DNA of 38,985 nt, taken from assembly GCA_030038895.1 (NCBI GenBank), contig JASHQX010000139.1:1-38985 (forward strand). Reading direction: 5' to 3'. The stretch is from Thermoplasmata archaeon. Lineage in GTDB: Archaea; Thermoplasmatota; Thermoplasmata; Lutacidiplasmatales; UBA184. Each line of letters begins with the position of its first letter. Position 1 is the stretch's first letter. Positions 15,535 to 23,020 of the stretch are shown piece after piece. Below the pieces are notes generated by a model that was not told the DNA's origin, made no database searches, and saw only the letters and a list, made by a program, of their open reading frames with translations. A program made the position numbers and the translations under genes.

Positions 15535-16926
15535 ATGAGCCAGACCGCTCAACCCCCGGTGATCCCGACGTCCCACGAACCGACGCGCGCGCCCGCTCGT
15601 GGGGTGATTCTCCGCACGCCGATCCCGGGCCCCAACGCCCAGCGAATCATCGCTCGCGACCGCCAGTTCCTGATGACCACAACCAAGGGCTCGCCGGTCG
15701 TCGCCGCCTCCGGCAGCGGGGTCTGGATCACCGACGTGGACGGGAACCGGTTGCTCGACTTTGCCTCGGGCGTAGCGGTCCAGGCGGTCGGATACTCGCA
15801 CCCCGAGGTCGTTCGCGCGATCCGTGAGCAAGCCGGGCGCCTCACCCACTTCGCGGGGACCGACTTCTACTACGAGGCCCAGGTCCAGCTGGCCGAGCGA
15901 CTGATTCACCTCACGCCGGGAGATTTCCCGAAGAAGGTATTCTTCACGAACAGCGGGACCGAGAGTGCCGAAGCTGCGCTCAAGCTCGTCCGCTGGAACC
16001 GCCAGCGTCCGATCGTCATCGGGCTCCTCGGCGCCTTCCACGGTCGCACGATGGGCTCGCTTTCGCTGACCGCGTCGAAGCCGGTCCAGCGGGCCCGCTA
16101 CGCCCCGTTCGTCGGTGGCGGAACGCATATTCCGGCCCCGTACTGTTTTCGTTGCCCCTACAAACTCGAATACCCGAGCTGCGATTTCTATTGCGCAAAG
16201 ATCCTCAAGGAACTCTACTTCCAGACCTCAATCCCGCCGGACGACGTCGCGGCGTTCCTCGCGGAGCCCGTGATGGGCGAGGGGGGTTACGTCGTTCCGC
16301 CGCCGGGCTGGCATCGCTCGATCAAGACGATCCTCGACGAGTACGGGATCCCGCTGATCGACGACGAGGTGCAGGCCGGGATGGGGCGGACGGGGAAGTG
16401 GTTCGCGATCGAGCATCACGGGGTCGTCCCCGAGATCGTCACGATGGCAAAGGCGCTCGGCGGAGGTCTCCCGATGGGGGCGGTGATCTTCCCGGCCGCG
16501 CTCGACTACCCCGTCTCGGGTTCGCACTCGAACACGTTCGGCGGGAACCTGGTTGCGAGCGTCGCGGCCATGGCCACGATCGACGTCATCGAGAAAGAGC
16601 ACCTTCTCGAGAACGCGAGAGTGCAGGGCGACTACCTCATCGGACGGTTGCGCGAACTCGCTGACCAACACCCCGAGATCGGCGACGTACGCGGGCTGGG
16701 ACTCATGACCGCGACCGAGTTCGTGAAGGACCGGCGGACGAAGGAGCCCGCGCCCGCCCTCCGCGACCGCGTCCTCGAGGAGGCGTGCCGCCGAGGGCTC
16801 GTGCTCCTCGGATGCGGAAGGTCCTCTATTCGGTACGTTCCCCCGCTCATCGTGCGCCGCGAAGAGATCGATGAGGCGATCGAGATCGTCGACGCCGCGA
16901 TCCGGGCGGCCCGCTCTCGAGAATGA
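15535..16926 (+). CDS. Class III aminotransferase (ornithine/GABA aminotransferase or amino-acid racemase family)
   Basis: A 463-residue PLP enzyme. ATG 15535 (MSQTAQPPV) follows GGTGT and a TTTTAC box at 15497-15502. GNRLLDFASGVAVQAVGYSHP and FFTNSGTESAEAALKL are the class III N-terminal motifs. LIDDEVQAGMGRTGKW carries the PLP-ring Asp and adjacent Gln, and TMAKALGGGLPMGAV the Schiff-base lysine. A Cys-rich insertion (PYCFRCPYKLEYPSCDFYC) is characteristic of the archaeal branch in which some Thermococcales members are ornithine aminotransferases and others broad-specificity amino-acid racemases. The downstream dehydrogenase starts inside its stop codon, suggesting a joint amino-acid or polyamine catabolic route. 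Confidence 0.88.
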   Translation: MSQTAQPPVIPTSHEPTRAPARGVILRTPIPGPNAQRIIARDRQFLMTTTKGSPVVAASGSGVWITDVDGNRLLDFASGVAVQAVGYSHPEVVRAIREQAGRLTHFAGTDFYYEAQVQLAERLIHLTPGDFPKKVFFTNSGTESAEAALKLVRWNRQRPIVIGLLGAFHGRTMGSLSLTASKPVQRARYAPFVGGGTHIPAPYCFRCPYKLEYPSCDFYCAKILKELYFQTSIPPDDVAAFLAEPVMGEGGYVVPPPGWHRSIKTILDEYGIPLIDDEVQAGMGRTGKWFAIEHHGVVPEIVTMAKALGGGLPMGAVIFPAALDYPVSGSHSNTFGGNLVASVAAMATIDVIEKEHLLENARVQGDYLIGRLRELADQHPEIGDVRGLGLMTATEFVKDRRTKEPAPALRDRVLEEACRRGLVLLGCGRSSIRYVPPLIVRREEIDEAIEIVDAAIRAARSRE

Positions 16927-17960
16927 AGGTCGGCCGGCTCGCGTCGGGTGGGGCGGTCGCCCTCGTGGACATTCCCGCTCCGATCGCCGGACCGGGGGAG
17001 GTCACGGTCACGCTGGCCGCGTGCGGGGTATGCGGGACCGATCTCGAAAAAGCTCGGGGGAACTACCGCACGGCAGGGATTCTCGGTCATGAACCCGTTG
17101 GGCGGATCGCCGAGGTGGGGGCCGGGGTCACTGGGCTCACCGTGGGCCAGCGGGTATTCGCCCACCACCACGTGCCGTGCTACGCCTGCGAGGTTTGCGC
17201 GCGCGGAGACTACACCTTCTGCCCGACCTACTCGAAGACCAACCTCGACCCAGGCGGATTCGCCGAGACGTTCCGGGTCCCTCGGACGCACGTCGAGCGG
17301 GCGGCGGTCCTCCCGCTGGCCGGGAACGTGGACTGGGATGCGGGCGCCCTGCTCGAACCTGCGGGGTGCGCGCTGACCGCGATCCGACGGGTGGGGCTCC
17401 CGGATCGCGCGACCGCGTTCGTCCTCGGGCTCGGCCCGGTGGGCCTGCTGTACGCCCGACTCCTGCGCTCGCTGGGCGCATCGTGGATCGGGGGGACGGA
17501 GATCGCATCCCGCCGGCGCGCGGCTGCCGAACGTGGGGGCATCGACGTGGCCCTGGATCCCCGGGAAGAGGGAGCGGCGCGGCGGGCCGTGGACGAGGCC
17601 ACCCAAGGTCGGGGGGTCGACCTCGCTGTGGTCGCCACGGGACACCCAGCCGTGGCGAAGACCGCGGTCGGTCTCGTTCGCCGGGGCGGAACGGTCAACC
17701 TGTTCGGGCTGCCGGAGTCCGGGAGCCGGCTCGATGTGGACCTGCAGGCGCTGTACCTCAACGGCATTCGGGTCATCCCCACGTACGCGACGACCGAGCC
17801 GGATATCGCGGAGGTCCATCGCCGGGTCGCCGCGGGGGAGCTCGTCCTCTCCGACTTGGTTTCGCATCGGATCCCCCTCGAACGGATCGATGAGGCGTTC
17901 CGCCTCGCCGGACGTCCGGATGAGTCAGTGAAGGTTGTCGTGACGGGACCGGCGGCCTGA
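16923..17960 (+). CDS. Zinc-dependent medium-chain dehydrogenase
   Basis: A 345-residue MDR-family alcohol/polyol/threonine dehydrogenase. Catalytic zinc ligands are seen in CGVCGTD and GHEPVG. The structural-zinc lobe is CYACEVCARGDYTFC. The NAD(P) Rossmann loop is VLGLGPVGLLYARLL. Length is standard. ATG 16923 overlaps the aminotransferase TGA (ATGA), so the two proteins are translationally coupled. A plausible joint role is oxidation of an alcohol or aldehyde linked to a transaminated or racemised amino acid, but the substrate is inference only. Its 3' end is 4 nt from the convergent nucleotidyltransferase. Confidence 0.9.
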   Translation: MKVGRLASGGAVALVDIPAPIAGPGEVTVTLAACGVCGTDLEKARGNYRTAGILGHEPVGRIAEVGAGVTGLTVGQRVFAHHHVPCYACEVCARGDYTFCPTYSKTNLDPGGFAETFRVPRTHVERAAVLPLAGNVDWDAGALLEPAGCALTAIRRVGLPDRATAFVLGLGPVGLLYARLLRSLGASWIGGTEIASRRRAAAERGGIDVALDPREEGAARRAVDEATQGRGVDLAVVATGHPAVAKTAVGLVRRGGTVNLFGLPESGSRLDVDLQALYLNGIRVIPTYATTEPDIAEVHRRVAAGELVLSDLVSHRIPLERIDEAFRLAGRPDESVKVVVTGPAA

Positions 17961-17964
17961 CCCC

Positions 17965-18939
17965 TTAGGCCTCTCCGGCCTCCCCGATCACCTGTCCGGT
18001 GAGTCGGTGGCCGGCGTGAACCCGGGCCCGGGGGCCGAGGACGCTGCCGGCGACAAAGGCCCCGTCCTCGACGGTGGCCCCTTCCATCACGATCGAGTTT
18101 TCGACATGCGCGCCGGGCCCGACCGAGACGCCCGCCGCGAGGGTGACGTACGGACCGAATGACGCGCCGCGCGCCCGGACCCCCTCGTCGGCCGCCACGG
18201 GGCCTCGACCCAGCGATCCCGGGGGCAGACCGGTCCGGGTCGCCCGCCCATCCTCGAAGAGGAGCCGCTGCGAGCGCAGGATACGTTCCGGTGTGCCGGC
18301 ATCGTCCCAGTACCCGGACAGCTTGAAGCCGTAGACTCCCTCATCCAGGACCCCCGGGAGGACCTCCTGTTCGAAACTGACCGGCCGTCCCGGGGGGATC
18401 CGGTCGAGGATAGAGCGACGCCATACCGATAGACCCGCGTTGATCCACCGTGACGGGGACTCGGACGGCTCGGGTTTCTCCACGAACCTCAGGATCCGGT
18501 CGTCCGGGCCGAGCGCCGCCACTCCATACGGACGGGTGTCCTCCACCTCGGCGAGGGTCATCACGCCCAGTGCGCCGCTTCGCCCTTGAACGGCGGCGAC
18601 CGCCGTGAGGTCGACGCGCGCGATCACATCCGAATTGAGCAAGATGAACGGGTCCGACATCCCCGAACCGGCGTTCTTCATCCCACCGCCGGTAAGGAGC
18701 GGCTCGGCCTCCGGTACGGTGCGGGTCGGCCATCGAAGCGGATGGGAGCGGACGAATGCGTCGATCATCTCGGACTTGTACCCCGTCGCGAGCACCACTT
18801 CCTCCACGTCGGAGGGCAGGAGATCAAGAACGTGGTAGAGCATCGGCTTGCCGGCGAGGGGGATCAGCTGCTTGGGCAAGGTGTAGGTCACCGGCCGCAG
18901 CCGCGTCCCGAATCCCCCGATGAGGACGAGAGCCTTCAT
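17965..18939 (-). CDS. Sugar-1-phosphate nucleotidyltransferase
   Basis: A 324-residue enzyme making NDP-sugars from sugar-1-phosphate and NTP. LVLIGGFGTRLRPVTYTLPK is the pyrophosphorylase signature. LTGGGMKNAG, LLNSDVIA (metal Asp), FVEKP and WINAGLSVW follow in the expected order. The C-terminal 90 residues (GPYVTLAAGVSVGPGAHVEN, SIVMEGATVEDGAFVAGSVL) form a left-handed beta-helix of hexapeptide repeats. It resembles mannose-1-phosphate guanylyltransferases and glucose-1-phosphate thymidylyl/uridylyltransferases, and it could feed the glycosyltransferases at the window start. ATG 18939 lies about 26 nt downstream of a GATAT box (18963-18967). Confidence 0.88.
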   Translation of the reverse strand: MKALVLIGGFGTRLRPVTYTLPKQLIPLAGKPMLYHVLDLLPSDVEEVVLATGYKSEMIDAFVRSHPLRWPTRTVPEAEPLLTGGGMKNAGSGMSDPFILLNSDVIARVDLTAVAAVQGRSGALGVMTLAEVEDTRPYGVAALGPDDRILRFVEKPEPSESPSRWINAGLSVWRRSILDRIPPGRPVSFEQEVLPGVLDEGVYGFKLSGYWDDAGTPERILRSQRLLFEDGRATRTGLPPGSLGRGPVAADEGVRARGASFGPYVTLAAGVSVGPGAHVENSIVMEGATVEDGAFVAGSVLGPRARVHAGHRLTGQVIGEAGEA

Positions 18940-19032
18940 CCCCCGGGGAAAAGAGGGGTCCCATATCGCCCTTGGGGACCGTCATAGCGGAGAAAATTTG
19001 GGCGAGCCCCAACGCCTATCAACTGCCGGAGA

Positions 19033-19515
19033 ATGAACGCGGTCGTGGCGCTGGCATCGATTCTTGTGGCCTATGACGGTACCCCATCGTCCCTCGCCGC
19101 CCTCGACCAGGCGGTCGAGATCGCGGAACGGAATGATTCGCGGCTGACCATCGCCTGCGTGATCCCGGTGATGGCTGCGGCGTACGGGATCGAGATGCCG
19201 CCCGGCGCCTCGGTGGTCGAGACGATCGAAGCTGCCCGGCGAATGCTGGCCGAGACAAAGTCGAAGATCGTCCAGCGGGGGGTCTCCCGGGTCGAGACCG
19301 TGCTGCTCGAAGGGGACCCGGTGGACCGGATCCTCGAGTACGCGGAGAAGCACCCGCCCAACCTCATCGTCGCCGGGTCCCGGGGGCTCTCCGACGCCGG
19401 CCGGTTCTTCCTCGGCAGCGTTTCGGACGGGATTCTCCACCACGCACCCTGTTCGGTGCTGGTCGTGAAGACGGGGGCCGTGCCGAGGACGCCCCGGACC
19501 TCCCGAGCGATGTGA
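19033..19515 (+). CDS. Universal stress protein, UspA family
   Basis: A 160-residue single-domain Usp. ILVAYDGTPSSLAALDQAVE is the first strand with the nucleotide-binding Asp, and IVAGSRGLSDAGRFFLGSVS matches the ATP-binding pattern G-x2-G-x9-G-S, followed by VLVV. It should therefore belong to the ATP-binding class. Partners and function in archaea are generally unknown. ATG 19033 follows CCGGAGA closely. It shares a 93-nt divergent promoter region, with an AAAATTT patch, with the nucleotidyltransferase. Confidence 0.9.
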   Translation: MNAVVALASILVAYDGTPSSLAALDQAVEIAERNDSRLTIACVIPVMAAAYGIEMPPGASVVETIEAARRMLAETKSKIVQRGVSRVETVLLEGDPVDRILEYAEKHPPNLIVAGSRGLSDAGRFFLGSVSDGILHHAPCSVLVVKTGAVPRTPRTSRAM

Positions 19516-19630
19516 TCGAGCCGGTTACGTACTGATCCTTTCCCTGGCCGCCGTTCGGTGCCGCCCTGAGGGGAGTGCGGTCGTCTCAGCGTTGCCGCCC
19601 CTCTTCTTGGTTCGGCCCGCGCCAAATTGC

Positions 19631-19656
19631 GGCATACCAAATAATTAGGGTATGCC
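19631..19656 (+). promoter_or_regulatory. Palindromic operator of the metal-uptake operon
   Basis: A perfect 8-bp inverted repeat, GGCATACC and GGTATGCC, surrounds a 10-nt A/T spacer. Its right arm abuts the TATA box at 19657-19664, so a bound repressor would mask the BRE and block TFB/TBP. The placement directly before a DtxR-type gene strongly suggests autoregulation of the whole operon. This is a sequence-based inference; no second copy was seen elsewhere in the window. Confidence 0.65.
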
Positions 19657-19664
19657 TTATATTC
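19657..19664 (+). promoter_or_regulatory. TATA box of the metal-uptake operon
   Basis: TTATATTC lies about 26 nt before the GTG at 19686, predicting a leaderless transcript for the regulator. Confidence 0.55.
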
Positions 19665-19685
19665 TAGCCCTGACTAACCACACAC

Positions 19686-20123
19686 GTGGAGACTCTTCAG
19701 AAGCTCACGCGACGTCAGCTCGAGACGTTGCAGGTCCTCCGTGTCCGCGAGACGCCCGAACGCGGCGTCTCCCTCAAGGTGATTGCCGCCTCGCTTCGAC
19801 TGACGCCCCCCTCGGCCCTGGGTCATCTCACGCCGCTCGAGGAACTGGGGCTGGTCGAGCGCCATCGCGGGAAGAGCCGGCTCACGCTCAAGGGCCACCG
19901 GACCCTGAGCGAGTACCAGCGCCACCACCGCGTGGCCGAGACCCTGTTCGGAAGCTTGGGCCTTCCGCCGAACGAGAGCTGCGCGGCGGCACGAGAGATC
20001 GACCTCGCGCTCTCGCACCGTACCGTAGAGGAGGTCTGTCGCGCCCAGCAGCACCCGACCTCCTGTCCTCACGGGGCACCGATTGCCCCGTGTCACTCCT
20101 CGAACGTGTCGAAGGGAAACTAG
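19686..20123 (+). CDS. DtxR/MntR-family metal-dependent repressor
   Basis: A 145-residue regulator. Residues about 5-65 form a winged helix-turn-helix (LKVIAASLRLTPPSALGHLT then GLVERHRGKSRLTLKG). Residues 75-140 are the dimerisation/metal domain with HHRVAETLFGSLG and the family ending CPHGAPIAP. By position, the DtxR His79/Glu83 pair is kept (H-R-V-A-E), His98 is replaced by Cys, and the Cys102/Glu105/His106 set reads Arg/Asp/Leu, so one metal site is altered. The neighbours indicate zinc or manganese sensing. GTG 19686 is 26 nt from the TATA box, and the transporter follows after 27 nt. Confidence 0.85.
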   Translation: METLQKLTRRQLETLQVLRVRETPERGVSLKVIAASLRLTPPSALGHLTPLEELGLVERHRGKSRLTLKGHRTLSEYQRHHRVAETLFGSLGLPPNESCAAAREIDLALSHRTVEEVCRAQQHPTSCPHGAPIAPCHSSNVSKGN

Positions 20124-20150
20124 ACCCGTATCGGACGAAGGAATCCCCAC

Positions 20151-21233
20151 ATGCAAACCTGGGCGAAAATCGTGGTGATTGTCGTCGGAGTGGTCGCGGT
20201 GGCGGGATTCGGAGCGTACGAGGTCGTGACGAGCACGGCCGCGCCCGATCCCTGTGCGGGCACGACGGTCTCGAACACTACGGCATCCGTCGAGACCCCT
20301 GAACCGACTGCGCTGGCCTCCACGTTCTCGGGCGCGGTCCACTCCTCGAGGTCCAGCGATACGGCGGGGACGACCGGACGCGCTCACGTGGCCGCCGGGA
20401 GTACGATCCAAGTTGTGGCCGCCGAGAACTTCTGGGGCAGCCTCGTCTCCCAGCTGGGCGGGAACCGCACCTCCGTGCTGAGCATCGTCACGGACCCGAA
20501 TGCGGATCCGCACGAATACGAAGCTAACACCTCCGACGCCCAGGCGATCGCGAATGCGCAGTACGTTATCGTTAACGGAGTGGGGTATGATGACTGGGCC
20601 CTCCAGCTCATCTCGGCGGCGAACACCCCCAACCAGGTAGTACTGAACGTCGGCGACCTCAACGGGGTCAGCGTCACGGGCGGGATCGTGACGGGCAACC
20701 CGCACATGTGGTACAACCCGGTCTACGTCAACCGCACGGTCGCCGCGATGTACTCGAACCTCGTATCGATCCAGCCGCCGTCGACGGCCTACTTCCAGGC
20801 GAACTATGCGGCCCTCAATGCGTCGCTCGGATCGCTCTATGCCCGGGCGAACGAGATCCGGGACCAGTTCGCCGGAGCGATCGTCGCCTCGACGGAGAGT
20901 ATCTTCGTCTACCTCGCGAACTACACCCACCTCGACCTTGTCTCGCCGCCCGCGTTCATGGAGGCGATCGCCGAGGGAAACGATCCCCCGGCCCAGAGCG
21001 TGGTCCAGTTCCAGTGCCAGCTCGAGAGCGGCAAGGTCCGAGTCCTCGTCTATAATGAACAGACCGTCACGCCGATCACGACGAACATGAAGGCGATCGC
21101 CGCGTCCAACAACGTGACGATCGTCGGAGTGACCGAGACGATCCAGCCGCCGAATGTCCCGTTCCAGGTCTGGATGAACGCGGAGTACCTACAGCTGGAG
21201 AACGCGCTCAACGCCAACGCGCTCGGGCAATAG
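20151..21233 (+). CDS. znuA: Metal ABC transporter substrate-binding protein (TroA/ZnuA-like)
   Basis: A 360-residue extracytoplasmic binding protein. A hydrophobic anchor is at residues 5-27, then a Ser/Thr-rich linker to about residue 80. The cluster A-I domain follows: AAENFWGSLVSQLGG, DPNADPHEYEA (first metal His), GNPHMWYNPVY (second His), VASTESIFVYLANYTHLDLV where other family members carry S-H-D (third ligand apparently replaced, perhaps by Glu), and VLVYNEQTVTP. It should capture Zn2+ or Mn2+ for the permease. It lies between the regulator and the ATPase with short spacing, so it is one operon. The metal is not decided by sequence. Confidence 0.88.
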   Translation: MQTWAKIVVIVVGVVAVAGFGAYEVVTSTAAPDPCAGTTVSNTTASVETPEPTALASTFSGAVHSSRSSDTAGTTGRAHVAAGSTIQVVAAENFWGSLVSQLGGNRTSVLSIVTDPNADPHEYEANTSDAQAIANAQYVIVNGVGYDDWALQLISAANTPNQVVLNVGDLNGVSVTGGIVTGNPHMWYNPVYVNRTVAAMYSNLVSIQPPSTAYFQANYAALNASLGSLYARANEIRDQFAGAIVASTESIFVYLANYTHLDLVSPPAFMEAIAEGNDPPAQSVVQFQCQLESGKVRVLVYNEQTVTPITTNMKAIAASNNVTIVGVTETIQPPNVPFQVWMNAEYLQLENALNANALGQ

Positions 21234-21239
21234 AGGTCC

Positions 21240-22067
21240 GTGAGCAGCGTACTCTCCTCGTCCCCGGACGTCGTGGATGGGTCGGCGGCGATTGTCGCCG
21301 ACCACGTCGAAGTCGGGTACCGGAACAAGGTCGTCTGGCACGACGCGAGTTTCGATGTTCAACGAGGGGAATTCGTCGCCGTCATCGGGCCGAACGGGTC
21401 CGGAAAGACGACCCTCTTCCGGCTCCTCCTCGGCCTCCAGCGACCCCGACGGGGTTCCCTCACGGTCCTCGGCGAACCTCCGCGTCGCGGGAACGTTCGA
21501 ATCGGATACGTTCCCCAGCGCCACACGATCGACAACGACACCCACGTGGCGGCGAGCGCCCTCGTCCGACTCGGAGCGTCCGGTTCGCGGTGGGGACCCG
21601 GTGTCGCGTTCCGGGCGGTGGCCGACGCCGCGGACGAGGCGCTCGCGTCGGTCGGGGCGACCGAACTGGGCTCGAAGTCCCTCGGATCGATGTCGGGGGG
21701 CGAGCTCCAGCGCGTCTTCCTCGCTGAGGCGCTCGTCGGGAACCCCGAGATGCTCCTACTGGACGAGCCGCTATCGAATCTCGACCTCCGCCGGAGCCGG
21801 GAACTCGTCGAGGTCGTCCACGAGCTCGTCCGTTCGCGTCACGTGACCACGCTCCTGGTCGCGCACGACATCAACCCACTCATCGAGTGCCTGGACAAGG
21901 TCATCTACATCGCGAACGGCCACGTCGCGACGGGACCGCCCGAGACGGTGCTCACGTCGCCCTCCCTGTCGGAGCTCTACGGGGTACCGGTCGAGGTCCT
22001 CCACGACTCGCGCGGCAACATCGTGATCGTGGGAGGGGAGAACCCGCACGAACCGGAGGCCCCATGA
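21240..22067 (+). CDS. znuC: Metal ABC transporter ATP-binding protein
   Basis: A 275-residue ATPase energising metal import. Walker A is GPNGSGKTTL, the Q-loop region is YVPQRHTID, the signature motif is MSGGELQRVFLAEAL, Walker B is MLLLDEPLSNLD and the switch His is in VAHDINPL. GTG 21240 is 6 nt after the binding-protein stop. The stop overlaps the permease start (ATGA). The order binding protein, ATPase, permease is normal for this transporter class. Confidence 0.92.
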   Translation: MSSVLSSSPDVVDGSAAIVADHVEVGYRNKVVWHDASFDVQRGEFVAVIGPNGSGKTTLFRLLLGLQRPRRGSLTVLGEPPRRGNVRIGYVPQRHTIDNDTHVAASALVRLGASGSRWGPGVAFRAVADAADEALASVGATELGSKSLGSMSGGELQRVFLAEALVGNPEMLLLDEPLSNLDLRRSRELVEVVHELVRSRHVTTLLVAHDINPLIECLDKVIYIANGHVATGPPETVLTSPSLSELYGVPVEVLHDSRGNIVIVGGENPHEPEAP

Positions 22068-22957
22068 CCTTCAGCTGGAACCTTGTCACCGATCTCCGTG
22101 ACATGTGGCAGTACGCGTTCATGCGGAACGCGTTCGAAGCCGGAACGATCGTCGCGATCGTCGCCGGCATCATCGGCTACATCGTCGTACTGCGGCGCTC
22201 CGCCTTCGCCACCCACGCTCTCGGGCACGTGGGATTCTCGGGCGCGGCCGGAGCAGTCCTGTTCGGCGTGAACCCGGTCTACGGCCTCCTCCTCTTCACG
22301 ATCGGAGGCGGGACGGGAATGGCCCTGCTCGGTCGAAGAGCTTCGACCCGGGACATCGAGATCGGGACGGTCCTCGCGTTTATGCTCGGGTTAGGATTGG
22401 TCTTCCTCAGCCTGTATACCGGCTACGCGACCGAGGCCTACTCGATCCTCTTCGGGGAGATTCTCGGGATCAGCAGTGCCGGGGTCCTCCTGACCCTCGA
22501 AGCTGGTCTGATCGTCTTCGCGGTCCTGGCGATCATCTATCGGCCGCTCCTGTTCTCCTCGCTCGACGAGGACGTCGCCGAGGCGAAGGGGTTGCCGATG
22601 ATGGCGCTCGGACTCGCGTTCATGATCCTCCTCGCTGTCACGATCTCCTTCGCGGTCCAGGTGGTCGGGGTCCTGCTCATCTTTGCGCTCATGGTCACCC
22701 CGGCGGCGACCGCGGTCCGCCTGACGAAGCGGCCGCTCTATGCGGCTATCGTTTCCGTAGTGATCTCCCTCTTCGCGGTGTGGGTCGGTCTGTTCATCTC
22801 GTGGTACGAGCCGTACCCCGTCAGCTTCTTCATCGTGAGCATCGCCTTCGCTCTCTATGTGCTCGTCCGCGGCGGTGCCGCGCTCTCCGCGTGGCTTTCT
22901 CCGCGAGCCCGGGCCGTTGCAGTCCCCGATTCCCAAGCCGGTCCGGAGTCCGCGTAA
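22064..22957 (+). CDS. znuB: Metal ABC transporter permease
   Basis: A 297-residue ABC-3 family membrane protein with about eight to nine hydrophobic helices. RSAFATHALGHVGFSGAAGAVLFG, the ISSAGVLLTLEAG region, LLFSSLDEDVAEAKGLP and LLIFALMVTPAATAVRLT are family landmarks; the last two form the coupling region to the ATPase. The correct start is ATG 22064, overlapping the ATPase stop. The ORF-track start at 21887 lies inside the ATPase gene in another frame. The C-terminal 20 residues are polar and variable. Confidence 0.92.
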   Translation: MTFSWNLVTDLRDMWQYAFMRNAFEAGTIVAIVAGIIGYIVVLRRSAFATHALGHVGFSGAAGAVLFGVNPVYGLLLFTIGGGTGMALLGRRASTRDIEIGTVLAFMLGLGLVFLSLYTGYATEAYSILFGEILGISSAGVLLTLEAGLIVFAVLAIIYRPLLFSSLDEDVAEAKGLPMMALGLAFMILLAVTISFAVQVVGVLLIFALMVTPAATAVRLTKRPLYAAIVSVVISLFAVWVGLFISWYEPYPVSFFIVSIAFALYVLVRGGAALSAWLSPRARAVAVPDSQAGPESA

Positions 22958-23020
22958 CCCGGCCGGCCCGGTCGGGGCCGGTGCTCCACCGGCCCACGGA
23001 GCTCGCCGGGGGTGACGACG

